From Eleginops maclovinus (lineage: Eukaryota > Chordata > Actinopteri > Perciformes > Eleginopidae), in contig NC_086351.1 of assembly GCF_036324505.1 (NCBI RefSeq), positions 9,189,983-9,253,982 of the forward strand: DNA of 64,000 bases. The letters run 5' to 3'. A program made the translations under genes and the position numbers. Every line of letters starts with the position of its first letter. Position 1 is the stretch's first letter. This document shows positions 11,390 to 24,700 of the stretch, piece by piece. A model generated the notes under the pieces. It was not told the origin of the DNA, searched no databases, and was given only the letters and a program-made list of their open reading frames with translations.

Positions 11390-13750
11390 GGCACTTAGCA
11401 GTTGAACATGCAGGATGCGGGAATATGTGTAAGATCCATTGTCATCCTGGTGTGAAGATGTATGCCTCCTCACTATTGGCAACGCTTTGGATTTTTTTTG
11501 CACATTTTACCGTTGCATTATATAGGAAAACTGTAGCTCTTAAACATAAATACAGCCAGACAGGGAAAGAGAGCGATAATGATGCAGAGGAATAAGTGTG
11601 TAGGGAGTGCACAGTTGAGGGGAAGTGACAAAAAGAAAAATGGTGTCAAAATTGCGCATGAGAGGGAGACAAACTCCTTGCAATCTCTCATAGGCCCCGG
11701 AAAAACTGTGGCAAGCCATTATGACTGTCATCATCACCACCACGTCCTCGTGCTGGCTATAATCGTTCTCCTTTTTTTCTCCTCAGTTATTTTGCCTGCC
11801 ACCTTCAGAAATATCACTTGCAGCGTCTGGAGGAGCCTTTTGTCTCTATCTGCCTCATTTGAATACAATTCTCAGAGCAAAAAAACAAAACACTGAACTG
11901 TCTCACCTTCCAAAACAGATACATCATATTTTCACACAAGGCAATAAAAGCAATGCAGGCCCAATTCCCCACAGTTTTGAAGACAGGGGCTGTATTTCAG
12001 CTAGACTCATCACTATGCAAAACATCAGAGCATTGCTTGCCACAAGAATATTCCCTCCACTGCACACTCTGCAAATGTGCATAAACATCGTCAGATTTGA
12101 AGTTTTTTCTTAAAAAAAAAACAAGCTTCCATAGGAAATTAGAAGTATGCAAATGTAGTCGAAATAATCACATGTTGATGTAAAGTACTTGGTTTCAAAG
12201 CCCTAAATTGCCTCTATGTGATTTTAATACTCCACAGGCAATTGTGAAAAACCAAAGAGGCACACAAAAAAGAAGACTCCAGGGCAGAAAGCAATGTGCT
12301 ACCTTTTATTTGGGAAGAAGTGAACAAACTCCAAGCACTGGATTACATTTCAAAGCACAGAGCCTAGAGCTTTCCAGTTTAGGAGCATGTATAGTGTGGG
12401 AGAAAGGTGGTGTAGCGTGGGAGAGAGGCGTAATCACTGTGACCTACAGTAGGATAGATGTAGGTTAAGTTAGTCCCTCTCTCTGTGCCTGCAGTGCTCT
12501 CTCGGCCTTTCTCTTCCTCAAGTCTTTTTCCTGGGCTGTCTTTCCTGGGTTGTTAAATCCCCGCTCCTTTAATCTCCTTACTCAGCTACATCCTCTTTAA
12601 AGATGCAGAACCACAGGAGAGATGTGGTATACGTCACCGGGGACTGGTGCTGGGCGAGGTAGTGTGGGACAAGACAAGTGAGGGTGTTTGATATAGGGTT
12701 AGGGGGACTGGTACGGAGAAATATGGTCTTAGACAAATTGTTTTTGTGTTAAAAGAGCACACCTTAACATCCTGAGCACTTCTGTCTAATTGAGGATTAA
12801 ATCAAGTAATGTAATTCATGCCTAAAGGACTTCCTGTTGTTTTTCTTTCAGTTATTTTCTCAGTGTCCATTATAAATCCCAATACTAATGATCACTGCAA
12901 CATCTGACCCATCTGGGTATCATGCTTTGTAGTTGGCTTCCCATGCATGTTAACAGTGATAATATAATTGAATGGATCCCACTGTGAGAGTCAGTTGACT
13001 CCACATGACTCAATCTCTGATAGACAGTCTCATACAGCAGTGCAGAACACAAGCATACATGTGCAAAGATGAAAAATCTACACTGATATCAATACCATCA
13101 AAAACAATTCCACTCCGCTTCCCTCACAAGGGTCTGTTGTGCAGCACTGCCTATCAATCTTCTGCTTGCTGAAACACACAGCAGCAACATTTCAATAATG
13201 GTGCATCACCTGAGACACAGGGAGATGAGAGTAATCCATTCAAAAATGGATCACGGTTGTCCTGTGTGCGACATGCAATCCAGCATGAGCAGAGAGCTCT
13301 ACTGTAGACTTTCTGGGTCATCTTTCATGTGTATGTATCTTTGAAGTTCAGCAGCGCAGTCATATACCTCAAATACCAAATTTATGAGACAACCAAAGTG
13401 TGTCATCTGGAAACATAGTAGACCTGCGCAAGTTAATTGAGCATGAAAATGTGTCTGTTTGTGTATCGATCATAGAGCGTTGATATGTTCTCGATAGAAA
13501 GGCAGTACTGAAAGATGCACTGATTTTAAATATTACCTAAAATCAAAAAGTTATCACATCATTCAGTGGATATTTTTTCACAGATAATGAACCAATACAC
13601 ATGATCAGATCCCAGGATCAGAGCGTGGGAGGTCGCATAAGATAACAGCAGCAAAAGCACACACTAATTAGCCATCTACCCACTATTGTAAATGTGCCAT
13701 ATGTAAAACAAGGGATCGCATTTAATCTGTAATTAGAGGTTTAGCAGTAC

Positions 13751-13901
13751 CTGTTTCCCAGAAGTAGACAGACGTCTCATCGTCTGTCTGTGCGCGAGCC
13801 TCCCAGAAACCACAGAGCAGTAGCAATGTCACCAAAAGGTACCAGCTCCCCTCTGTCCTTATTCTGAGGGTCCCTGCTGCACCCCTCCACCCTAGCCCCA
13901 T
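13751..13901 (-). CDS. thsd7a: thrombospondin type-1 domain-containing protein 7A, coding exon 1 (signal peptide)
   Basis: On the minus strand an ATG at 13,901 opens 50 codons plus one base, ending at a good donor (CAG|GTACTG) at 13,751/13,750. The product starts MGLGWRGAAG, has a hydrophobic signal core (YLLVTLLLLCGFW) and ends ETSVYFWET, with the split codon expected to give Gly. Human THSD7A begins MGL, has a long leucine-rich signal and continues LYLWKTG into its first thrombospondin repeat, with a matching junction. THSD7A is a large type I membrane protein with many thrombospondin type-1 repeats, expressed in endothelium, neurons and podocytes. The exon is too short to give a long ORF. 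Position and orientation (minus strand, head to head with tmem106b) match human synteny. All later exons lie beyond the left edge. Which teleost duplicate this is cannot be told here. Confidence 0.85.
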
Positions 13902-14700
13902 GGTCCGCCACAGGATAAAAGTAAATCCACTCAGCTCAGAAGGTCAGCGAAGGCAGTGTAGAAAAAAATAAAAAATAAAAACACACTAGTCCAAAAGGCA
14001 ACAAGAAGTGAAGAATGCTTGTTTGAGAGAGTGAAGGTGTGAGTGAGAGTCTGAGTGTTAGAGAGAGGAGTGTGTGTGTGTGGGGTGTGTGTATTCAGTC
14101 CTGCACGAGTTGAGGTCCGATACTTGGTCTTGTGAAGGACAGAGAGAGTAGTTTTCTCCTTTTTTTTTGCTCCTAACTTGGCAGGAAGGTCCCAGAGGAG
14201 GCTGTCAGTGACTGAGCTGCAGATGGATGCCTCGGTCTCCCTCCTCCATCGTATCCGCTCACACTGTTGCCGTTGCTGCCTCTGTCCTCTGGCTGTGGAG
14301 CAGTGACAGTGGGCGAGTGTCTGCAGTGTTGTTCGCCTCCCTCCCTCTCGCTTGCTCCCGCTCACTCTCTCTCTTCGTCTCTTATTCGCTCACTCATTTG
14401 CTCTTCTCGCTGTGCCACCCTGCACTCCTTCTCTTTTTCTACTCTAAGCTTTTTTTATATTTTTCTCTCCTGCCCTCATCTTATCTTCTCTCTCTCTCTC
14501 TCATTTGCCCTTTTTTTTATCATACTCCCTGCATCTCTGACATGCTCCTACTCCCTTTCTCTTCCTTTCCTCCTCTCCCGTTTTGCTTTCTCCCGCCTAG
14601 GGAAACTCCCCCCCCTGCTTCTCCACTCGTCCTCCACTCGCAGGGCTGGGAAGGCGGCTGGAGACCAGCAGTGCTCACACTGGTCTCAGAAGCTCCCATA
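13902..14700 (-). promoter_or_regulatory. Probable thsd7a 5' leader and promoter region
   Basis: This is the region directly upstream of the thsd7a start codon. On the transcribed (minus) strand it is strongly purine-rich from about 14,330 to 14,640, with GC content above its surroundings. No unambiguous TATA box or start site was recognised, so the boundary between leader and promoter is not placed. A minus-strand open frame at 13,931-14,365 would be an upstream ORF if the leader reaches that far. Its sequence is low complexity and resembles no protein I know. The long plus-strand frames at 14,227-14,757 are pyrimidine-tract artefacts. Confidence 0.4.
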
Positions 14701-17700
14701 AGCACTGCTTCTAGGATCAGAGACAAGCAAGGCTTAATGCAGAGCAGGGGGAAGTGAAGGGGGAAGTGAAGGGGGGTGGATGGGGGATGCAAGGAGGAGC
14801 AAAACACTAAAGCAGAGTGCAAGAAGGAGATGGGGGGGGGGTATGCTTGTGGGAAAGGGTGTGAAAGTGAAATGATGGAATGGAAGCAGTGACAATGAGG
14901 ACTTACAGTAACAGCCTCATAATTTGATATTTGAATTTAAAAGACAAAATTTGAAATATCAACAACATATTAGTTTTAGGCCTTTAAGCGTTTCAGCATG
15001 AGTGTTTTATGGAGAACAGGTAATGATATCAAAATCCTGACTCGACCACATTCAAATAGAGCAAGTCAGAGAATAAAGCAATACCAGTTTTAGCATTTGT
15101 TAAAATTCCAGTTGATAATGCATTGTGCTTTCTTTTGCCAAACAAACAATGCAGCATGTCAACATAGAAGTTGGACTGTAAGGTGCGTATGGCTGATTTA
15201 ATGAGACACAAAAAGAAAGAAGTGCTAATAAAGAGTGTATGACTACAGCTGTCACTTCTGTTGATGTGCAGAGCAGCCATCTTCAATCAAAATTCTAAAT
15301 CGAAATGGTACACTCCATAACTTTAGGATGAGAAGCTGGCGTTCCCCTGATTTTAGCAGCAATATTTGATCTTCAGTCAGTAAGCAACTAAAATGTTAAC
15401 ATAGTGGTGAATGTATAAATTAATCTCACTCTCAGTTTATTACTTTATAGAAGGTTGAAAAGGAAAGATTGATGATTAAATGAACGTCTGAGTGGCAGGC
15501 TTTGAGTCTGGCAGTCTAAATACCTGTTTCTTTACTTGGCCAAAGCAGTGCATTAGTGGAAGATATACACAACAATGGAGGAAAACAATTCTTGTGATGA
15601 TCATTCTTTTTTTGCTGGATATTCAAAGAAAGTACTTATTGATAAAGACAACAAGAAAAATAAAGCAAGTGGATACCAGCAAGTACAATTCAAAAGCCAA
15701 AGCCCTTTAAGCTATAGTTCCTGCAACGGCAGCTAAATGCTGACTTTAATAATCCAAATAACCTCTGCTAATCCGAGTGACTGTATAAACTAAGCGTCTG
15801 CCTTCATACTCTATTTCTGTTTATATGTGGATCTTCAAGCAACCACAGAATGATTCATTTTAAAATGTTTAAGCATATGAGGGCAGGCAAAATGAAGGAT
15901 ATAATACTTAGCAGCAATTCCATATACAAAATATTACTTTAGAAACCAATAGTAACATTAATATGAATATTAATTATTAATATTTGTATTAATATAAATA
16001 GAGTACAGACGCTTCACACACAGAAAGTATATAATACATTATGTCACAGATTGCATTTTCCAACATTAGACTGATGAACATCACAGTGTTAGATATTCAC
16101 GCTTTACTTGCAATTGCCTTTATTGGAAAGCAAATGCTAGAAGGCACTGACTGAAATGACCAGCTTTGCTTTTTGCAAGATGTGATTTTGTGTTGCCTTC
16201 ATTGAACCTTGACCTTAACCCTTAGCGAGAAACTGGTGAATTGCTGTTTTTGCTTAGATTGGAAGCGAGTTAATTCTCTAAGGGAAGGAGTTCAAATATC
16301 TCAGGGTCTTGTTGACAAGTAAGTGTACGATGCAGCGTGATATTGACGGACTGATTGGTGCGGAATCTACCGTGAAGTGAAATGATGCAGACGTGGAACA
16401 GGAATGTCACGGTAAAGGAGGAGGCAGTGGGAATGTGAAGTGCTGAATGATGCCAGTTATTCTGTGTTAGTACATATATGACTATGACTCTGCTATGACA
16501 CAAATAATGAATAAATAGGGGCTGAAATGAGTTTCCTTCCCAAACTATCTTGGCTCAAGGGAGAGGGCAAGGTCCACCGATAAAAAGAAGAAGCTTGGAA
16601 TATAATGGCTGCTCTTTCTATGGAGGTATTCCGGGCACACCCAACTTGCAGGGGACCGAGAGCAGACCCCAACACATTGTAGGGAAAACATATCAAACCT
16701 GGCTGTGCAAAACCCTCAGAGACCTGGAGGATTTGCTTAAGCTGCTGCCAAAATATCTTGGTTGCTACTTTGCCAACACCTGCCAAAAACTTAAATGAGT
16801 CTTCCACAAGAAAGGTGTGCAGTTATCTGAAAATAATGCACACCCTGCAGCCGATCAGAATTAAGTATTCTATATGAGAGTGGTTACTGAAATGACACAA
16901 ACGGGTTAAAGGCTATTTATATTATAGGAGACCATTGCTGATGATATCATGCTTAAGATGAAACAGTTGTACCTATACTTGTTTGACTAGGAGTTGTATC
17001 TTATTGGGGGACACATGATCATAAACAAAATATGGTATGATTTTGGAGCAGAAAACTTACCATATTGTTTTATGGAACTGCTTTCAACCAACCCCTGTAT
17101 GATGGATATTGGGCAGTGACTTTCATTGAGTCACCTTAGTCTGTAATCATTTCATCATTCTATATAACTTGACAGGGTAGTATTTTTAAAATGTCAGCTA
17201 ATATTTCAGCGTCTTTGCTAATTAATATCAACTGCGAGCAGCCAACCAGATTCAGTCAGACAGACAAGAAAAGCGTATAAGACGGGGTACACGTGGGTGG
17301 AACTGGCAGGATAAAAACGTCAACAACAGCCTCCATCTGAATGCTAGCAGGATAATCTTTATCAGTAGATGAGAAACGGGCCTACCCTACAGATCAGCTT
17401 TGACATTTATCTAATTATCAACATCTTTCAATAAAAAAAAACCTAATTTCGAAAAATGGTGAAAGGAGCAGTCTGACAATGCCGAGCCCTGATCTCTATC
17501 AGCGGATGCTGGCTGACATGTGAATACATTGTCAGACCATTATCCGACTGCCAAGTTAAAGTGAAGCCTGTCTTTAACAAATGAAGATTTTCCATCATTT
17601 GTCCACATTTGATGTATTGTTTTCTTTTTTTTGATGAATGACTTGAAAATGCATTGTGTGTCCTTCATTCATTTTGTTATCTCTATTACCATTATTAGAC

Positions 17701-17826
17701 ATACATGTGTGTGTGTCTCCTGTGGTGCAATTAACTGTTTTTAAGGCATAAAAGTATGATTTTTGAAAAGACACTTGTATAATAAAAAGCTTATATAAGT
17801 GTGAAATCTGAAGTCTACAGCACATG

Positions 17827-18653
17827 CAGGGTGCGATTTGTAGGGGGGGATGGTGAGGATTTCCCCCCCTCTGGTTTTCCTATCCCTACCTCTGCTAAAT
17901 TATTTTTATCTCCGGTGGGGACAAGGATTTCCCCCCCTTGATAGCGATGAATGCAACTTAACTGCTAGCCTACTTAAACTCTTGAAATCTAACGATCTTC
18001 AGTGTCTTTACATCAGAGTAGGCTATTCAGCAGCCTTCTGGCAGACGGTGCATATTTCTGAACGTCATCGAACACAAAAACATTGTAACATTTTTGTGCG
18101 GGAACTTCGCAGGAAAAACAGCGCTGAACCAAACATGAAACGCGTTCAGAGCAGCATATCATCTTACTTTACAGGACCCATTTGCAGAATTGTGGATAGA
18201 AGAGGGCCGAAATGCTGCAGACAATGCCCCGATAGGAAAAACGAAAAAGCCACCACAAATTTGTCACCAGAGCCGACTGTTTACTTTGTCTAGTTTTCCA
18301 GACCTGTCCCTGAGTGTTGACAGCACGTTGTGCTATTTAGTGAACTATTTTGAGTGTTTGATTTAAGTTAATTGGAGGGTCTTTTCATGGAGAGCATTGA
18401 TGCTGTTCTATGGTGCTTTCTGCCTGTTAGTGCGTACGCATGTTTTTGTGACGTTGAATAGAAATCCATGTATGGGTTATTAAAAGTTTTGCCATGTTGT
18501 GATGGGGACTAATCCACGGACCCGAAAAAAGGGCATGTCTACTTTTTGCGTTTTTTTCTCCCTAGTTATGCAAGTTAAAAGTCCAATGTTCTTGTCTATG
18601 AATAAATTAAAAAAAACATCCCCCCCTCTGTTTTTTTGTCAAATCGCACCCTG
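17827..18653 (+). mobile_element. hAT-superfamily DNA transposon, non-autonomous, 827 bp
   Basis: The ends are perfect 14-bp terminal inverted repeats: CAGGGTGCGATTTG on the left and CAAATCGCACCCTG on the right. They are flanked by an exact 8-bp target-site duplication, AGCACATG, at 17,819-17,826 and 18,654-18,661. An 8-bp duplication with CAGGG termini is diagnostic of the hAT superfamily. Subterminal C/G tracts (CCCCCCC near both ends) add further imperfect symmetry. The element is too short for a full transposase, but an open frame in its left half keeps a transposase-like N-terminus. The intact duplication suggests a fairly recent insertion. Confidence 0.88.
18135..18293 (+). pseudogene. 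Remnant of a hAT-type transposase N-terminus
   Basis: From the ATG at 18,135 the frame reads MKRVQSSISSYF and runs 52 codons to a stop at 18,293, inside the hAT element. Starts of the form MKR.Q..I.SYF are common in fish hAT/ZMYM-like transposases. The frame is open upstream to 17,850, but that part looks like the element's subterminal region rather than protein. No DDE or dimerisation domain follows, so the element is not autonomous. The assignment rests on a short motif and the position within a hAT element. Confidence 0.35.
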
Positions 18654-21647
18654 AGCACATGTACAATGAGCTATGACATCACATTTAAATGGGAAACCAC
18701 CGTCAAACTCCTCAAAATAAAAACATTAGTAGATTCTGGATTTTGAAAATATTCTTAACTTAATGTTACATTTCATTTAATGTTTAACCTGTTCATTTCC
18801 GTGTCATAAAAAATGTCTGGAGGGATTTCTTAATGAACTACTCAAAATGTTGCTTCAACTAGAATTATTATGAAGATCATATCTCTGTATTTTTGCAATA
18901 ATGACTTTCCTTTGAACTCTTAGTTTGAAATGATACTTCATTATTTAATTGTATTTTAACATGGTAGCAGGGTCATGGTTTCAAGAACATTGAATGCATG
19001 AGTTACGTTAGACATTTGAATTTTTCAGCTCTAAAACAGACATGCATACAGTAATTAAATCTGGCCAGAGCATCAATTGCCCGAAGACATTTTAGAGCAT
19101 CCCTAAACAGTGAGCACCAGTGGATTTAACAAAGAAATTCAACAAAATAAGTGGAAATGAGTCCATATTTTACTGCCATGTTCTCCCAAACTAAATGATA
19201 ATGGATAAATTGAAAAGCAAGCTACAGTCTTGTGATGAAGAGATGTGAGGTAAAAATGAAGCAATACAAATATTTTACTTCTCAGTCAGATGATGCTCTC
19301 TGTATGATGGCACAAGCACTTCATTTACATTTGATCTGTTTCTTGAAATAAACTCTGCTCATTATTTAGCATCAATAAAACTGAGTAAATGCACTTGGTA
19401 TTACAGTAATATACCTACAAAGTTCGGACTAATACAATGGCTGATTTTGATCACATGGTAACTTAATTGAATAGTTCTCAAGTGCGTTGACAGGCATGCA
19501 TTCTTCTTGTATTGCTATTTGACATCACTTGCGTATGTATTGAATGTTTATGCACAATAAGAGTTCTCCCTTAAGGGATTTTCTAAGGTGTTAAATCAAA
19601 TAACAAACATACATATTTCAGCTTTCTGTGGTTGCATCTGTAAATGAATATGTGGACAAGGTGTCGGTTTGTCATGCACTCCTACGCACCATGACTTCTG
19701 TGCATATGTATGAGCATCTGTAGGCTTGTTAATATCAACACATATTTTCACAACATGTACTCTGCAGGTTCACATACAAGCTGCCCTCATTACTGCATAC
19801 ATACAGCAACGTCTTATGATAGTTTCAACTTTACATACTGCACGGTATTTGTACCATTATCCATGTATCATATCCTATTAATCCAGTCCTGTTAGCTACA
19901 TGAATTCTGTGCCTTGAGCTTTGTTTGGTTATCTTTGTTGTTTTATTTTACTCAATTGTATATATTCAAGTGATTAGGTATTAGCCACGTGGCACACTAA
20001 GTCCTAAAACATGATTGGAATAATGGAGAAAATGACCTTGAATTCATATTTGTAAAGAATGGTTTTCTATACAGCAGTAAATCAAGGTCAAACACTGGTA
20101 GTGTCAGGTTGAGGGTCTTTTTTTTCTGTACCCTACTTTTCCTCCCGGTATCATTTAAGTACCTTATCATAAGTCACTGTTATTAAATTAACTTCATCAT
20201 TTATATCATTAACCCGCTTTGCTGTTTTCTAAATTGTTGCCCCGTGTTGCTTGCTCCTCTGAGTGGTTGCTTGTCAGGGGTTTATCATGACTAATAATTA
20301 CAGAAAGGACAAAGTAATATTCCAATAAGCCTGAACCACTGCGGCCACATTATGATAGTAAATCCTTTCTGCTGTTCATAAAAACTTCAAATGTAAGTTT
20401 TACTACTAGGGCTGGGCAAATTCATATTTTTTAAGTCTGTCGCTCACCTGATCTGAACATCCCAACCATGGTTTGTCTGTATGCATATTGTATTTTGATA
20501 TTCAATAGGTTTTGAAACACATTTCCTAAAATGTAATATTATGTTAAACATTTACAAGTATTTGTCAATCGAGCTATAGTTACACCAACATTTTTTTATA
20601 TTTACAAAGCTGTGCATGTGTAGAATCTGCTCTTCTGTGTGATAAGGATCGACAAGGTAGATGTGTTGAAAGATAGAGGAAACGCAATCACTGAAGAGAT
20701 CAGAAGAGATTAAAACCATTACAACTGATTAATCAAACACAATGAATCAACAAAATACACATTATTGCACTCTTTGCACTGAATTATAAATCAGCACTCA
20801 AGGGGCCCTGCATGGATGTTATTTGGTAATCAGAGCAAAACAACTCCAAGAACCACAGCATGGAGACTCCTGCCATCATCAAATCTGGCTTCTTTTCTGT
20901 AAAGCAGCTTTTATTTTACTGAAGGAGCAAGTCCAATTTCAGTCAAACAAAGCACTTCAAATATGTCATTTAAGCAATCCTCTAAACTGATAAACGGAGA
21001 CAAGAAAGAGTTTGATATTTTGGTATAAAGATAACAAAAGTTACCACTTGATAAACAAAAGCCTACATTTGAACCATTTATACCTAATTATGTTATTATC
21101 TGTTTGTTTCTAAAATAAAAATCCACCATTTGATAAATCTGTCACATTTTGATTGATGGCAGGAAATTAAACATATAACAGTCCCTTTTGAAAATGAAAG
21201 CTGATGAAAAGAAACATCCTCGGCTGTCAAAATGATAAGACTTTTAAAGACTGAGTCTTTTGAAATATTCCACATCATAAAATGTCGCAACTCGATATTA
21301 GAGATATTAATATCACCTTGGTGGATGTTTTCTATAATAAGAAAGCTCTTTGGAACTGATTAAAGCTAATTCTCAGGTGGGAGTGCTTGTAGATGACTGT
21401 TGAAATACTCAATAGTGGAGATGATTGACCAGAGCATATTATTATTGGGAATTTGTGATTATTTACTTTCACTGACAGTATATAGTTATGAGCGGAAAAA
21501 GCCTTTGTGCCACTGAGAGCAGCTTAATTTCTTTTCGGTGGGTTAGACCTTTTCCAAGCATCAGCCACCATAGAAGACAGAAAATAGGGTTTAAGAAAAT
21601 ATAGAAAATACTACTGACATGTCCCCATAATACTGTGATAAGAACAG

Positions 21648-21785
21648 GAAGTACTCAAAAGCAGCCCATAGCTCACTCAGTAGAGCTACAGTACGGCCCA
21701 TGTGCCTTCTGCAGCCAACGCAGGTCCAAATCTGGCATGCGTGTCATCCCACTATCTCCTCCTTTCATTTATCTCCCAGGCACTA
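21648..21785 (+). mobile_element. Degenerate tRNA-derived SINE
   Basis: The head carries a polymerase III A-box-like stretch (ATAGCTCACTCAGTAGAGC). A segment with CCCATGT...GCAGCC...CAGGTCCAAATCTGG follows in the B-box position, and then TGTCATCCC..TCTCCTCCTTTCATT. This order is the one I know from a widespread percomorph SINE. The copy is old: the B box is broken and no clear duplication is seen. Confidence 0.5.
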
Positions 21786-24700
21786 AAAGAATCTTAATAG
21801 TAAAAGACTTTTGGTCCGCTATAATGTTTTCTTTTTTATTGTAGCAATTGTCCCAGTTGACCAAAATCCAACAAGACTTATGTCCCTATCTTACAAAAAG
21901 GGCTGATATCTCTGTGCATCATGCAGCAACTCTTCCGCAGTGCCCGGCTTCAAACCCCTCCGGTGGTTTCCACTCAGCTTATAAACTTATCAATAAATGT
22001 TATCATATCGACAGGCATTTCCCCCCCAATGCGCCGGTGCTGCTGACATCAGTTAAACTGGTAATTGGTGCACTTGTTAAGGAAGATTGTGAGACAGCTG
22101 AGGCAGAGTGTCCACCATCCATGGACCAACATTAATTCAGCACCTCTTGTTAATGCAACAAATAATATGAGATGTCCATTTAATCAGTTAACAGCGTATT
22201 AAAAACATCAACATAAGACTATTCTTAGGCTGTGCTGCATAGTTTGAAGCTTGTATGCTTTTTTGATAACATAAGCCTTCAAATTCTTCATAAACAATCT
22301 TATGCTGTGCAGGTTTTATTTGGAAGGCATTTAAATGTGTTTAAAGGCAGTATTTCTGCACAGTTAAAGATACGCATTCGACTTTTAGGGAGTTATTAGT
22401 ATTATCCTATTTGTGGCTGCGTGGGATTGTTTTCGGCTCCATGCACTGTACTGTAGATAATTTCAATATGGCTCCCAGTGTGTACAGCTTGTTATGGGCT
22501 CTAAATGCCGACGTTAGTATGCTGACCTGCCTACAATGACACCATGAGGCAGGTGTACCATGGCCCCGTCTTAGCTTAGTGTGTTTGAATGGTACATATA
22601 ATGACAATATTACATGACTGATGTTCAGTTTAACAGCAATATTTTAGGTTGCACAAAAAACTAATACAGTTTATTTAAAAACTGTTCAGGCGGAGTGCCA
22701 AAAATTGAAAATGAGTTGCCAAATTCACTTGCAGACAGTAAACAACAAGATCAGCAAGATATAATTGTATGCTGGTCAAAGCAAAGTATCCCTGTTGCTA
22801 TGATAAAAACAATCAATTGACTATTCAAAACAAATAATAACATTTATACTCACTGCCACAAGCAAAGTACAAGAGAAACCAGGTTAAGATCAAATGTCTC
22901 TATGCATGTAAGCATTTCCACTGACAACAGAATCACGACTATTATGGATGTACTTGACTTCAGATGTGAAGGACAGTACCACACATAAATGTATCATGCT
23001 GATGTGAGGCCTTTCATACCAACAGTATCAGAGCCAGAGTAAAATGTATTTGAGTTAATTGACTGTAGTGCCACACGTGTTTAACCTCTTTTGTACTGTA
23101 TCACAACAACATTGGGACAAATCGAGAGGGAACGGCTGCCAGCCCCCTGCCAGGTGCAGCCACTGTATTCTGCTCTATTGATTAGAGCTGTGTCGAGGGC
23201 TTGAAGAGCCAAGTCATCAGAGTAATCCCACAGAAGGCCAAACACCATTTCAAGGTAAACGGACCACTTTGATGAAAGAAAAGCACACATACAACTTGTT
23301 TTCCTCACAACAAATAAAATAGCTGCGCAGATAGAAATCTCTGACAAGATGTTTTTAGCAGACAGTAAAATAATCAATTTAATAAATTCTGCACTAATGA
23401 CTGCAGTGTAAAAAAGTGAGAGAAACAGAATTTTTTTAAACACAAAAATAGGTTTTAAACACGCAATACTTTATTTTTCTGCCCCTTGGAGCAAGCAGAA
23501 ATCCACGTCAAATTATTTTCATTTTTTAGAGTAAACATTTGTTTTCTTGCTCATCCAGCAGACACAGAACAGCATCATCATTCATTTGGTTTCTGGCCAA
23601 GTCTATCATTTACTTTCATCTAGAAAGAGAGAGAGAATTATCTGTCTGTTTTGTTAAATGCTGAGAAAGTAGAGTGCAGTGGGTTTGTAAGGACTTTCTT
23701 CTGAAAACAGCAACCTGACTCTAACCGTTTATATGAGGTACTGACTTATTAGGGGGTATAAGAAGGAAAATAAATAATGTCTGTGTCATATTTGTTGTAG
23801 TTCTTGTCGGAACAGTAGTCAGGAACCAGCTATAAAGCTCTGTAAAGCAAAGGGGGTTTCAGATTCAGGCGATCATTTTCTGCAGGTTCTTCAGTTTGAG
23901 TGACCCCTTTCACATCCTCCTTTGTGGACATTATTTTCATGGAAATATTAAATATAGCTGCTTTAATTATAGGCAGATACTTGGCCTAAGCCCTTAACTG
24001 TTGTCTTATGGAGCTGTACAAACATACATTAAAATAAGTATTAATATTCTTCTCATTGAATTCATGTTAGTGACAGCATGGACAATGACAATGGCATTGA
24101 TTCTACAACCGGACAGCAAGCCCAGGACTCCCTTGAAACTGGGCCTCAAAGAATGACTCATGTGGTGGAGAGGGGACACGATGCTACAATAGCACTTCTG
24201 AAGTCAAAACATACCCTTACACATGTGCCTTGTGGAATTGGTGACCGAGCTCCAGTGTGTGAATGCAGCTCTTGTGACACAATGAGATCGGTCTGCTTCA
24301 GCCCCGTGCACCGGAGGATAGAGCTCTGGGATATTCCTAACTTTATTTGTTTGAGATGATTTATTTTACGTTGTGATAGGACACTAAGGCGAAGTGATAC
24401 AAACACAATAAGGAAAATACAATAACAAAAACTCTACAAGAGTTTACAACAGATAGCACCTCTGGCACCGTGCTGCACACCGACTCTGTATTCTGAACCT
24501 TTATGAAACAATATGACGAACAGCTGAATGAGTCTCTGCTGGCAAGTTTGAACTAATAATGAATTTTATGGCAGACAATAAAACCTGCCTTTTCCTTGTT
24601 AAGTCACAATGTGATAGGCTTTTGAATCCGTTTGTTTGGTAAAAAGACTTGCGCATATATTTAGTATTTATGGGTTGATTTGACATTTTCATTCCGTGTG

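Noticed and set aside
14227..14757. 176- and 144-codon plus-strand frames, Ser/Leu/Phe-rich
   Set aside because: They translate a pyrimidine-rich tract in the thsd7a leader/promoter region; low complexity, no splice or domain support.
20404..20430. Possible hAT terminus (AGGGCTGGGCAAATTC)
   Set aside because: No matching inverted end or target duplication was found nearby.
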